Shown here one piece after another: positions 10,459 through 22,207 of a DNA stretch of 64,000 bases; position 1 is the stretch's first letter, and every line of letters starts with the position of its first letter. The stretch covers positions 36,587,895 to 36,651,894 of the forward strand of contig CALNVZ010000641.1 of the NCBI GenBank assembly GCA_940671915.1. The letters are read 5' to 3'. Made by a program: the position numbers and the translations under genes. The notes beneath the pieces are model-generated. The model had not been told where the DNA came from, searched no databases, and worked only from the letters and a program-made list of their open reading frames with translations. The DNA is from Paracentrotus lividus (taxonomy: Eukaryota; Echinodermata; Echinoidea; Camarodonta; Echinidae).

Positions 10459-11245
10459 CAACGACGAAAATGCAAAAATGGTTTCAAAGATGCACACGAT
10501 CCTAAAAGTAAAAAGTTAGTGAGAAGTGCAGTCATAAGATTTCACATGGCAGAATGGTTGCAGAAAATGCTGAGGGGCCTTGATAACTGCCAAGTCTCTT
10601 TAGGGTTAAGTTGAGTAAAAATTTTGACATGTGTGCTTTATTTTGTGCATTCTGTTCAATAGGAACATTCTAACTTATTTTATTTCCTTGCAGGAGAAGG
10701 CAACTCAAAATTTGCTTTAGGCTATATTTCATCAAATGTGTACAGTTACGATTTCAATATGGTTTATATTAGGTTTAGTGTAGGGTATAATCGTGTTAGC
10801 CAAGTGTTGAAGTTAGTCATTAGATTATTGTAATGAATTTACAGCAGAGCAATGTTCACTGGATGAAATTTCATGGAATCTTCTTGATGCCTCATTAGTT
10901 CCTCAGGCTGAACAAACAGATGTTTAATATTATTTCTTGCCTAACATATCTTTAAAGATACTGGCAACAGTACTCACTTTTTATTGTGTGGTTTTAAGTA
11001 CCATCGGTAGTGTACTTAAATAACTTGGTAAACAACTCTCTGTAAAGAATTGTCAAAGTGATCTGATACTTTGGTTTACTTATTTGACATTTGTTTCATT
11101 AGTATATGTATTTGGTAAATGTGACTATCATGTGGTGGTTTTCATTTGTGGTATTATTTCATCTACAGATTGATTTCAATTCAAGATTTTGGCTAAAGCT
11201 ACAATGTATTTGTTGCTATAATATCGTGACAGTGTTTATGTTTAT

Positions 11246-11986
11246 GGGCAGTTCCAAGCAAAACAGGACATGGAGCTGAAATTTTAATGTGCCGCTGTGC
11301 CTTTGAAAATGCAAATTAGGATCTGAAATTACCACAAAGGCTTCTTTACAATACAACCAATCATTTAAGTTAAACAAATTTGCGATTCAGTATTCTTGCG
11401 CTGAATAATTGATCAAACCCAAATTTGCACGTATGGGACTATGGGGCTTTAAATGCCTCTAATTCTTATATCTAGTCACTTTTTGGCTTAATGTAATTAT
11501 CATGGACTACTCCAACAAACTTTGGTATTAATATTTCTTTATAATGCATTTCTCCTCATGAAAAAGACCGGGAAACCAGATGTCACTCCGTAACCGGACA
11601 TGGGTTCAAGTTTTTTAAGTCATAATTAACAAAATATTCAACCAATTTTTTCATGCAAGGTGGCATATTATACTTAGAATAACATAGAATCCAATCAATA
11701 ACTCAAAATTGTGATAGCCATTCAAATTTCACAGAGTTTAAGCAAAATGTTTTCTGCTCAAATATGCATGTCCATTTTGCGTCACTCCGTAACCATGATT
11801 ATGAATATTCATATCTCATTAATTAAGAGGATCACTATAAAACAAATTATCATTTTGAAAAGGGGATACCATCAGCTTTTGTCATGAACCATTTCTTTGT
11901 ACATAAAGAATAAAGTATGGATGATAAACTTGTTTGAATGCTGAAATGTTGCTTCTGAATGTCACTCCGTTACCTTGGAACTGCCC
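11246..11986. mobile_element. Non-coding DNA transposon with GGGCAGTTCCAAG ends
   Basis: It begins GGGCAGTTCCAAGCAAAAC and ends CCTTGGAACTGCCC, a 13-bp inverted repeat. Flanking TTAT on both sides fits a short target duplication. Internally the word gtcactccgt(a/t)acc occurs three times. No transposase frame. A relative with the same ends lies at 17305-17703. Confidence 0.75.
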
Positions 11987-12572
11987 TTATATATATGTAT
12001 TTGTGAATTACATAGTCTGGAATCATTTTCAATTAACCCATGTTCAAAAAACATTTCAGCTGTCTTCTGTCATTCAGGTATTCCTATTTAGACAATTTCC
12101 CAATAGTTAGAGGAATTTTAAAAACAAATTCTTGTATAACAAGAACAAATTTTACTGGACAAATTTCTGTATATTTTATTGATTTTTAGCCAATATTGCA
12201 GGGAAACCTGAATAATTCCATGGCTTTATTTTAAGTGACATGTTATCACAATCTGACTGATTTTTATGTAAAATTTTGTTTCTTTTTTGTATATATGATT
12301 CTATGTTTACCATGTACCTGTCTACTAGCTTTGTGTACTAGAATAGTCCACTGCCTGTGGTATTCGTTTGGGCATAAACCCCTGATCATAAAAAATATTT
12401 AAACTCACATTAGAACGAGCAGGATACATTTTGCTATAAAATGTAATTTCCCTAGTCCCAATTTCAGTGTGTACATTTTTTTGGTGAATAGAACAAGATT
12501 TCATAAAAACAAGGTAATTGGCTTGATATAGCAAACCTCAATATAATACTTAGAATGGACTGAACCTAATCC

Positions 12573-12655
12573 ATTTAATATCGTCACACGCATCACAAAC
12601 TGTCCTCTGTGTATTCGATACAGAGAGGACAATTTGTGGTGCGTACGATGGTATG
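12573..12655. other. Long imperfect hairpin (~33-bp stem, 9-nt loop)
   Basis: The arm catcacaaactgtcctctgt (12591-12610) faces acagagaggacaatttgtgg (12619-12638). Pairing continues outward through cgtcacacg against cgtacgatg. The loop is about gtattcgat. The shape resembles a pre-miRNA or a very small MITE; the sequence alone cannot decide. Confidence 0.55.
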
Positions 12656-13839
12656 TCTGTTCATCGAGTTTCCTCCAGTAGCAATTAGGTACTTGGGACC
12701 AAGCCAATTAACTTGCTACATGTATACTGAAGACACTGACCTCAAGGTTTACACATGACTGTTTCAAATTTGGACCAGATGATTTGCCTTGTTATAACGA
12801 AATCTTGTATCAATGCTCATTATAATGGAAGTGGACTGCAAGAAGCTGTAGAATGTATAGTTTAGTTTTAAAGTTGATCTGTTTGTGTTTTAATAATAGA
12901 AAACTTAATAAGATGTACCTTGTTTAGAATTGAGTATAATTTTTATTGAAATGACTATTTGAAATTAGGATCAGGAGAATCAGCTCATCTTAAAAGAAAT
13001 CTTAAATCCATGTTTGCTATAATGGGAGTGACTGTATCATATCACCTTGAATAATCAGTATTAATTGTCAAAAATTATTAATCTCATGAAAAGAATTGTG
13101 TTAACGTTTAACAATATTATATTTGCTAAGCTTGTATGGTCAGTATCAGTTGGTCAATATATTTTTAAAGATGTGCCAAGTCCTTTGTCTTGCCTTGTTT
13201 CAGATCATTGTGCTTCGATTTATGTGTGATATTTTCATGCAGGTTTATTATGTAAGATTCAGACAAAATCCATAACATGAATCAATTAACATGGTATTTT
13301 ATAATTTGCCCTGTATAAGAACTGCATGTTATTATTAAGGGTACAATCATAAACTGTCCAACATGTGCTGTACATATTCTTTCCAAATATGTGTACGCAT
13401 TAAGTACCACAAAATTATTGTGGCTAAAATTGTGAAGTTCTTTGAAATAAGAAAAAGGCAATCTTTTTCGCTTGTGTGAATCATTGATTGCAGCCATTTT
13501 TCAGTAATCAAATGCAAATTTAAATTTGCTAAATTACATTGTATGTTCAAATGTGTGGTTTTACAATAAGATAAATATTAGCATTTTATTGAAGACTTGA
13601 TGGTAAAAATATTGTTAAAAATAACCCACTTTAATTTAAAATGATTTTGTTCTAAGAGCATTTTGTTCTCGTGATGTATCCCATTTAATCTGTCAGTTTA
13701 CAGAAGAAATCATACATGTATATTTGTGAGAGAAGAAATAAAATATGTAATGTATGTCTGCAAATTTATATGTGTGCACTAGACTAATTTTGTTGTACCA
13801 TATCATCATGATTATATGTAATCTTTTTCCGGTAACGGA

Positions 13840-14480
13840 AGGTTACCAACTTTCCTCAATTTCTCTCTACCATCCTTCACTCTGTCCATCTTCAAAACTT
13901 TCTTTTCTGACCATTTCCTTCCACATTTTGACCTTCCTCTCCCTCTACTTCCAGAATCCATGCTCTCCTCACACAGTTCAGTGTTTCCACTCTTTGGAGA
14001 AAAAAAATCCCGAAACTGGACACAAAATTTCTGGAATTCAGTGGCATTTCCTGGAATCTGTAAATTTGTTTGTACTTCAGACAATGGTATTAAAAGATTT
14101 AAGTATGCCTATTGGCCAGAAATCAAGGAATTTTAAGACCTCTTTTGCCTCCGCACCTCCTGAAATAGGGACAAAATCATTTATGCGAGCGCAAGGCGCG
14201 AGCCTAAAATTTTTGAGCTATAAAATGAGGCAAATAATGTTATATATATCATGAATATTCAACTTTTTTACAATCAGATATTGTGTACATCTTGATTTTC
14301 AGATTTCCTGGTATTATTTTACTTTCTGAAAATTTCCTTGAAAATACCAAAATTTCCTGAATTTCGGGAAGAATGGAAACACTGTCTTCACACCTGAATT
14401 TCCCTTGTCTCAGAAAATGTCCCATCCACCTTAACCTTCCTTCCCCCACTCTCTTTCAACCCCATCTTCTCTCTTAATTC
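13840..14480 (-). mobile_element. LINE C-terminal fragment split by a nested MITE
   Basis: The minus strand reads GRLRWMGHFLRQGKF on the right side and DSGSRGRGRSKCGRKWSEKK on the left, two neighbouring pieces of a LINE C-terminal tail. They are separated by the element at 13979-14384. A second partial copy of the same tail lies at about 14520-14710 (ctccatgctctcctgacccc). No RT core. Confidence 0.65.
13979..14384. mobile_element. MITE with CAGTGTTTCCA ends nested in a LINE fragment
   Basis: CAGTGTTTCCA at the left and TGGAAACACTG at the right are perfect 11-bp inverted ends around about 406 bp. It is related by internal words (ttcctgaatttcggga) to the CAGGGTTCC family. It interrupts the LINE fragment, so it is the younger insertion. 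Confidence 0.75.
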
Positions 14481-15326
14481 ACTATTCCTCATCCGAGCAA
14501 ACCAACAAATATTTCTCAGTGTCAACCTTTCTTCTCTACTTCACTCTTCAGCGTTCCCTTCACAAAGTCCTAGTCAAGAACCTTCTTCTGACCATTTCCT
14601 TCAACATACGTATATTTATTGCCTTTCTTTCTCTCTACTTCCAGACTCCATGCTCTCCTGACCCCGTATTTCCCCATCTGTATCAGAACATGCCCTATCC
14701 ATCTTAACCTACTTTTCTTCACCACATAAATCAAATTCTAAGACATTTGCTCCAGCGACAATTGCTAACCCATAGATGACAGAGATTTCCCGATGGTCAA
14801 AATGAATCCCTTTTTTATCCTCAAATTGGCAAATTTTATAACTTTATTTCACTCCTGCAAACTTAAAAAAAATTAAATTAATAGTTTACAACACTTTACT
14901 AATGAAAATTACAAAATGCATAAAAAAAATTGCCAATTTGAGCTTGAAAATAGCGATTATTCATATATCTTCGCATTGCCAATTTAGAGATTTCAATGAT
15001 TATTTTCATTAAAAGTGTTCTAATTCAAGAACCATTCAATGTACAGTAGTAGAAAAAAATCTTTTTATGTCAGTGATTTTTGCTCTTTCTGTTGATATGT
15101 AATTCATATTCCGTGGCATTCAAGTTTCAAAGATAATGCAAAAGCGTCACTAAAAGGAGACATTGTCCTTGATCTTGATGGGCTCATGGACTAACTTCAA
15201 CCCTGGACAAAGCAACCCAACCTAAACCTTACAAACCCTATTGCAACCCTAACCCTTACCTTATATCTTAGACAAAATAAAGCCTAGAGCAATTGTTGCA
15301 AGAGCAAACCATCAATCACACTATTT

Positions 15327-15440
15327 AAAGGGGCTTTCACAAGTGCTCTTGCGATCGTTTGCGATCATTTGGTCACAATATACGTTGCACACAATCGCAA
15401 CGGTTATAAGCAGTCGCACCACCAATTGTGAAAGGGGCTT
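15327..15440. mobile_element. Short palindromic MITE-like element
   Basis: aaaggggctttcacaa and ttgtgaaaggggcttt are imperfect inverted ends 114 bp apart. In between are gcgatcgtttgcgatc words. Non-coding. Confidence 0.5.
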
Positions 15441-16004
15441 TAACCCTATACCTCATTTCACTACTTATCCTATCAAGAAAACATTACTAAGCATCAACCT
15501 TTTCATTTAACTTGACATCTTCCTAACCTCTAATGATTTGGCAATTCTTTTCCGGCCCAGGTAAGCAAATAGCATCCCTTTATATTCAGAATAATAAGGT
15601 TATCATCTTGGTCCAAGCAACTTGTTATAATAGGAGGGGACTGTACTGTAAAAGTGGAAATCTTTGCACTGAGAGATTAAAAAAACATGTTCACATGCTT
15701 TTAAATTTATGGGCATGTATTGTGAAGAGAAGACTGAGTTTTTATCAGTTGAAGTTTGTGCTATTGTGTGATCCTTTTGTCTGATTGCACAAACTTCAAC
15801 TCATAAAATCTCAGTCTTCTGTTTTTTCAGAATACGGGCCATTAAGTGCAGCTGTCCAGTTAATGATTGCTCGCCTGAAATTTTTGTGAATTCTTTTTGC
15901 TCCCTAAATTTACCTGATAAACCAAAGCGTGAGAAGGTTACCACACCACAAGTATTCCTACTTTTACAGTACAGTAGAGTACTTATTGGTTAATATCCAC
16001 TGGG

Positions 16005-16325
16005 TCTAACAATTTGATCCAATTTCCCCTTGGTCTAAAACTTACTCTGTCTAATTCTCACTTGGTGTAATTCCCAAATGAATATTGGGTCTATTTTGAG
16101 TTTTCTTAAGTGGTGTTAGACCAAGTGGAAATCAGACATTAGACCAAATGGGAATTACACAAAATGGTAAATAGGCAGTTAAATCCAATGGTAATTAGAC
16201 AAAGCAGCAATTGGACCAAAAGGCAATGGTTAAACTGGTAGATGAAATGGAGTTGGACCACGTGGGACAAGATCAAACAGGCATTAGTCAAAGTGGCTTT
16301 AGGCCAAATGGCAATCAACCTACTG
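16005..16325. repeat. Degenerate GGTCTAATT-word element, inverted halves
   Basis: The left half repeats tggtctaa/ttccca-type words; the right half repeats the complement (agaccaaatgg, gaccaagtgg, tagaccaaatggg). This gives a long weak fold-back. A second copy lies at 26880-27185. No ORF. Confidence 0.6.
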
Positions 16326-17124
16326 CGATTTTCGATTCCATATAATTTGAACTTGACCTGATAACATTCAGATTTCATAAATAAAATTCACAAAATAAAC
16401 ACATTTAAAATGTTTCATGATTTTAATATAAATATTCATAATGCACTTACATGTAACCTACATGTACATGTAATCCATGAAAATAATGATGCTATGAATG
16501 GATACCTGAAAAATAATGATTATTATTTTTTCTTTTTTCTACTGCTGAATATGAAAAGGACCATTTCATATCAGATGCATAAAGTGAAACATACTGTACG
16601 TCAAACATATAAAGATAAATAAAATAAAATATCGCTTTAATTTAGCATGTCAAAAAAAATTAAAGCGCAGAATCAGACATTTTGCATCATTTAAGTACAA
16701 AACAGTCATTCCTAAACAATATTTTGCTGTGATATTTCATTCAAATGAAAAAAAAAATAGTAATACGTCAATATAAAATATAATTCAAAATAGTTTTCAT
16801 ATCATAAAATGAAATGAAATTGACTTTTAAGAATCCTCCCTCCTTTCTTCACAATAAAAGCTTTAACCAACAAATTAATAGAAAATGTTAATCAATTAAA
16901 AGTTATGATCCACAGAAAAATAAAAAAATTAATTTGAAAGGTTGACAACAAAGCTAGAAAATATCTTTTTTTTATTCTCTGGACCCAATTTCGAGAATAC
17001 TAATGAAGTTTTTATCCATATGCATACATAATGAATACAGTTAGGTTTTTGTGCACATGATTTCAGTTCAGGATAATGATGTAAAACAGGAGAGGATACA
17101 AAAACAAGAAAAAAAGTTACGGTA

Positions 17125-17288
17125 CAGTCCACTCACGTTAATTTCACAAAGACAAACTATTTTTTATAACAAAGCAATGCTCCTGGTTTAAATTTCAAAC
17201 ATGCACATACTCTGTGTGTGTGACTGTTCAGTTCAATATATTAAACATGATTGTATCCAAAGTATCTCATCATAATAGGAGTGGACTG
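17125..17288. mobile_element. Tc1/mariner-like MITE, second clear copy
   Basis: 164 bp, starts CAGTCCACTCACGTTA and ends AATAGGAGTGGACTG, with TA on each side. Same family as 4349-4516. Confidence 0.75.
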
Positions 17289-17304
17289 TATAGCAGATAC
17301 ATAC

Positions 17305-17703
17305 GGGCAATTCCAAGGTAAAGGACGTTACAAAAACAACATTTTTCTAAAATTGATTTTATTGTAGATCCATAAATAGATATACCTGTGTCTTCTAATT
17401 AATAGAGCTAGATAATGACAGCCTAGGAAACAATTTTTTTTTTTGGAAAAATCTACCCAAACTGCATCACCTGAAACTGAAAGCAAAAATGTGTCGATAA
17501 CACATTCTTTGTAATGTCAGTTACCCGAGTCATTTATGCTTGCCATTTCACAGGAAATGTAGTTTGAATAGAGTTTTTTTTTTCTCTTATAAACTTATTC
17601 AGCTGTATCAATTTGAAGACACAGGTATTCTCATTCATGAAATTACGAAACAAATACACTAAAACGTTGTGTTTTTGTAATGTCAGTTACCATGGAATTG
17701 AGC
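17305..17703. mobile_element. DNA element with GGGCAATTCCA ends, abutting the KLHL stop
   Basis: GGGCAATTCCAAGGTAA at the left and TTACCATGGAATTGAGC at the right are imperfect inverted ends. Internally gtaatgtcagttacc is repeated. It is related to the 11246-11986 element. Its right edge is about 33 bp from the KLHL stop codon, so it probably supplies that gene's 3' UTR. Confidence 0.65.
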
Positions 17704-17735
17704 ATCGAATGTATAACAAGATTATTAAGATAAAA

Positions 17736-19462
17736 TCATCTTTGCACAACAGGTGTAATGTTCTCAGTGAATAACCTTGCTGTGCTACAAGATAGAACAT
17801 CCTGCAGAGGGATATCGATCCCAATATCACGAAACGTTGCTCCAGCAGTATCATGGAGGTAGAGATCAAACTGAGGATGAAGCTGAACAGGAACATTAAC
17901 CCCCATCTCATGAACCCCACACCAGACTCCACAAAGGAAGAGTTTGTCCTGGTAGGCCAGACAGACTTCATCAAGCTTGGAAGATGTCCGCCATTTTCCC
18001 ACTCTTCGTCAGGGAGGTACTTCTCTACCTGGATGCAGGGCACCTCTGTACTGGACTGGGCTGATGAGCCACCTATCACCCATATCTCGCTGCCATGGGT
18101 CACGCACGCCGACCGAAGCCGCGGTGTCGGCATAGCAGGGAGCGTTGCGGTCCAGAGATCCGTTACGGTGTTGTAGCTCATCGTTCTACTTCCTGAGAAG
18201 ATGTATATGCTATCGCGGTACACCGCGCTGGTGAAGTCTATTACGTCCCGCGGCATAGGCGTCATGAACTTCCATTCGTCTATCGATGGATCATAGCATT
18301 CGACGCTGTTGAGGATTTCCCAGTCATTGAGACCACCCAAGATGTAGATATTGCCATTGACTACTTGGAGTTGGAAGTCTGTCCGTCCCTGCAATCTCTG
18401 GGATACTGCTATCCATTTATTACGTATGTGGTTATAGTGGAACATGCTCTTGTCCTGATAGTCATTGGTGATGGCATAGACCTCGTTGTCGACTACTGTC
18501 ACCAAAGCTCCAAACGTTCTGCAGATAGGTGGCAGGTCAACAAAGAAGCATTTTCTGCTAGGTAAATGAACGCAGAATATAGTATTTTGGCGCCCAAGTC
18601 TGCCTGCCATTAGAATAAGTTCTTGCACACTCATGCCTAACCGTGAGCAAGGTTCCGATACCTCTTGTGCAGCACAGAGAGAAGCCAAACCGGTTGACAT
18701 GCTACTAACATTTGGACTAGAGTCAGCTCTAGTGGGTCGCGCTTCCAACGTTGAAGATATCAAACCTTCTTTTCTGGCTCTTGCAACCTGTGTCCTATCA
18801 AGAGACTCCACCTTGACATGCTTGATGATTTCCTGAGCTATGCTGACCTTCCCAGACGGATCTTTCTCATACCACTGAAGCACAGCTTCAAAGACATCAC
18901 CTTCAGAGCTGACATTCAGCATACGGCTACTTGCAATGCTCTGAATGACGTTGCCTGGTGCATTCAGAAACTCCTCCTGTTTACTCACAAGGACAAAGTT
19001 GTAGTTGATGTACTCCCAGGCTGTTTCCAACAGACTTGCGCAGGAGTACGCAGTGGCCAGGCAGTACATTCCAATGCAGTTGGCGATGCTCAGAGATTTC
19101 TCCAGATACTCTGCACAGAAATGGATAAGTGGGACTACCTGCAGGAGGTTGGCGGTGATGAAGACATCCTGAACATTCTGGTCATCCAGGATGATGTTTC
19201 CTGTGTATAAGAAGTCCAGGAGTATCCTCAGCGATGATGGCTCAACGTCCTGGAGGGATACTGTCTCCTGGTGAGTCTCTGACATGCCTCCTGTAAACAT
19301 GGCCTTGAAGTATGGGCTGCATGCAGCCAGGACGCTCCTGTGGCACGGGAACAGATCGGCATTGACTTGCAAAGAGACGTCTGTCAGGAGACCTTCCAAG
19401 CGAAGCAATTGAAGTTGATCAAGCACAACAGAACCATGATTGGCATCAGAATACTTGGTCAT
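17736..19462 (-). CDS. Kelch-like BTB-BACK-Kelch protein, one apparent frameshift
   Basis: Proteins of this family usually bind Cullin-3 through BTB-BACK and recruit substrates through the Kelch propeller. BTB spans about residues 15-125 (LLTDVSLQV, FPCHRSVLAACSPYFKAMFT), BACK about 128-240 (NCIGMYCLATAYSC, KQEEFL), and Kelch repeats about 285-575 (YILGGLND, VECYDPSIDEW, IYIFSG, WVIGGS). ATG is at 19462, just 3 nt after a ttcttcag acceptor, so a 5' leader exon lies upstream; coding is one exon. Near 18000 the frame must change: after PDEEW the family-like reading GKWRTSSKLDEVCLAY continues one frame over, as if one G were missing from a TGGG run, and ends PVVQR at TGA 17736. Without the shift the frame runs to 17687 with hydrophobic non-Kelch sequence. 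Corrected length is about 575 aa. Which KLHL paralogue this is remains open. Confidence 0.9.
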
Positions 19463-19465
19463 GTT

Positions 19466-20830
19466 CTGAAGAAAAAAAAAAATAATAAAAAAATAAACGA
19501 ACAGTATAAAGTAACAAAAAGGTTAAATTAAAGTCTTGAAATGAAATGGATTGTCAAAATATTGACAAACGTTATTTTTCGCAAGGAGTTCATGACCCTT
19601 TCTTTCTTTTTTTTTTGTTCCGTCTGGTCAAAACAAGGACATAGACTTTTGCTATTTATAGTGGGCAAATAAATTTGACCTATCGCTGTAAAATTCCTGA
19701 ATCTCATTAAGTAGGTTATAGGTTTTGTCTTTTAAACGAAAAACAAAATAACTTTGGTTTTCCCTATAAAACACAACTGATCAATATTCATAGACTGAGG
19801 TGCTCTGTCTTCTCTGTCACATTTACCAGTCATGTTCTGAGTGATGCTCCCTTGGAGCTTTTCAGAGTACTATATCCAGATCCAGATCCAGACGCTACTC
19901 CAGCTTCATTACTACACTCTTCTGAAGAGTGTAAGGACGGAGGCGCACATGGCTTGACAGAGGAGAGGAGTGACAGAGAAGACAGAGCAACTCAGAGCTC
20001 GGTCTACAATATTCATAGGGGGTCTAAAGTTTATTATAGTATCATGAAAAAAATAAAAAACAACATCAACAACCACGACAACAAGATATTAAATTTAAAA
20101 CCCTAAAAAAGATTTCTAACCCCAAAATAACCAGGCAGGGGGCATTTCATCAAGGACTCGTTGGACATTTTGTCCGACAAATTTGCCCTCAGCCAATCAG
20201 ATACAAGCATTTCAGTAGCTTATAACAGTTTGTCGGATAATACGTCCAACAAGTCCACGCCCTCCAGGCTTCTCTAGATTCTAGAGTCTAGTAGATCTAT
20301 TACTAACGTTAGACTTAGTCTAATTTTTACATGAAGATCCTAATTAAGTAAAAAGACCTAGAGTAAAACCACCAAATATCGGACGTTGTTAAATATCGGA
20401 CAAATTGGTCTTCAACTCCCCCCAGACAGCTAATGGGCCCCGCACGGGAGGGTGACTTGCATGCATATGATAGATGGACTTATCTTCTATTGCACTGCAA
20501 ACACAGTAGTCAGGTTGCTGCTCGAAAAAATATATTCCAGGGGTAAAATCGAGGGGTAAAATCCATAATTGTGATTTCCAGAAATCCTTATGACCCAGGT
20601 TAATTTTGGACTCCAAAAGATCGACGACCAAAAAAAAATTCCGAACGGGAGATACGATCCTTGCTGGAAATATAACAGCTGAGATGTCACATGTTCGCTG
20701 TATCGCAAAAAAAAGTGCAATCGGTACCGCAGGGGTCTACATGATGGAATTTTCCACACCCTTCTAAAAATAGTTACTTGCCTCATATCGGACATCGGTG
20801 CCGAGTGAATGGGAAATGCGTGCTGTACAT
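19466..20830. other. KLHL 5' leader intron and upstream region
   Basis: A candidate KLHL leader exon on the minus strand begins above 19827, where CTG|GTAAAT gives a donor. The rest carries a poly-pyrimidine run, a palindromic element (20137-20256) and tatcggac words. No coding exon recognised. Confidence 0.45.
20137..20256. mobile_element. Fold-back element with GTCGGACATTTTATCCGAC-type ends, copy 1
   Basis: gttggacattttgtccgac and gtcggataatacgtccaac are inverted to each other, and each is itself nearly palindromic. The core is ctcagccaatcagatac and ttcagtagcttataacag. A better preserved inverted copy lies at 27229-27365. Non-coding MITE. Confidence 0.75.
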
Positions 20831-20915
20831 CGCGCATGCGCTGGCTTTTTTTAGGCGCAGGCGCATTGAGCTCATCAAACACATCCGATATTTAGAGACG
20901 GAAGAGGTTCTTTTG
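20831..20915 (+). promoter_or_regulatory. Probable TOMM7 promoter and leader exon (NRF1-like, ETS-like words)
   Basis: CGCGCATGCGCT (20831-20842) matches the NRF1 consensus, a factor known to drive nuclear mitochondrial genes. A weaker GCGCAGGCGC follows at 20856, and an ETS-like GACGGAAG lies at 20897-20904. TTTTG|GTAAGT at 20915/20916 is a good donor that would splice to the acceptor at 22201-22202, five bases before the TOMM7 ATG. This is one of the few CpG-rich spots here. The role is inferred from position and motifs. Confidence 0.55.
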
Positions 20916-21799
20916 GTAAGTAAATAATTATTATTTACCGATTCTTTTATGTTTTTTGTTTTTTTGCAATTTATAAAATCGGCATTTGCGCGACAGAAAT
21001 AAGTTGTGTTTCAATAATCAAGCAATTATTTCATGTTTAGAGCGTGATTTTAACTGCCTTCTTCTTCTTCTTCTTGGTTGTTCTTCCTCCGGTTTGCGGA
21101 GATCAGCGGCTTCCCGCAGGTTGGTTGTCGAGCTGTGAGAGTTTGTTAAGTCGTACATGATGAATGTTGAGGATGTAACGTAGGCAGTGGGTCGTTATAT
21201 TGGTAGACATTTTGGTGGGTATTGTCAGGAAAGGAAATAAAATGCTTGTAGCCGATCGCGGCGAATCGCCGAATATATCCGATATTGAGAAAAAAATAAG
21301 CTTTCATTAGAAAGCAAATAATTCATGTTTACCATATTTTTTATCAATTCTGTTTTAATAAGATTATTATTGAACATTTGTACTACAAAATACATATGAG
21401 TTTTATATAATTCGGCATTGCAATTTTTTTTTTAGAATCCAAGAATGCTTAACCCGTTGTATACTGAGAACTTTTTACAAACCCAAATGAATCATGATTG
21501 CTTGCAAGAAATTCTTTTCATTTGAAAGTGAAACAAAGACATCGATCTTCAAAAAGATCAATGTCAGATAATTTAAATTATATAAGGTATTTATATGTTT
21601 ATGCATTCATGAGTGAAATAAACGGTCGACAAGAGGGATTTTCTATGTCTCTTCAGCCCGCTATATGCGGGCTTAGTTACAACGGGTTAAGTCAGTGTCC
21701 GGTATTTGGTGGTTTAATTTTTCCTCTAATTAATTAGATCTAACGTTAGGCCTTTAAATCTATAGACTCTACCCTATATACAAAAATACAAGTTTAATA

Positions 21800-21930
21800 T
21801 CTCGGAGCCAGTGCAGAAGAAGCGAGGAGCTCCAGCACCACCACGCCCCTACTCTCGGGGAAAGAGAGACTACATGTCCGCTCACTCTACAACTCTTACT
21901 CGAGCTCCGAGGCAACCATTGTGTAAAATG
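21800..21930 (+). other. GC-rich open stretch, unrecognised
   Basis: One frame stays open through KKRGAPAPPRPYSRGKRDY and on to LTRAPRQPL. No start codon with context, no recognised family and no clear splice sites. It may be a repeat fragment or non-coding exon inside the TOMM7 leader intron. Confidence 0.25.
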
Positions 21931-22207
21931 TCCTTTTACCTAAATAAACGAAGTACGATAATATAAATTTTATTCAAAATACACGGTATATATAATAGTT
22001 ACATTTAATCGCCGGTCTTTATGGGTTTTCCTTTGCTTGTCTCTGCACAATCTGCTTGATTTATACTGAAAAGTTGAGCTTGTTTCGTGGTGTTGCTATA
22101 TTGTGGATACAAATATTTGATGTACTTTGACCTTTTGCATGATCAAGAATCATCTATCAATTGCGCTGTCTATCTGACCAAGGATTTTTCTTTTATTATC
22201 AGACAAA

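Larger units (their letters stand above)
10459..17304. other. Intergenic: GGCX 3' flank to KLHL 3' flank
   Basis: No host coding exon recognised. The region holds a DNA element (11246-11986), a hairpin (about 12573-12655), a LINE scrap with nested MITE (13840-14480), a small palindromic MITE (15327-15440), a GGTCTAA-word element (16005-16325) and a mariner-like MITE (17125-17288). The first few hundred bases after 10458 are probably GGCX 3' UTR; I see no clear AATAAA close to the stop. Confidence 0.6.

Noticed and set aside
17853-19210. Several plus-strand ORFs (up to 130 codons) over the KLHL gene
   Set aside because: Shadows of the minus-strand Kelch-like frame; no domain similarity of their own.
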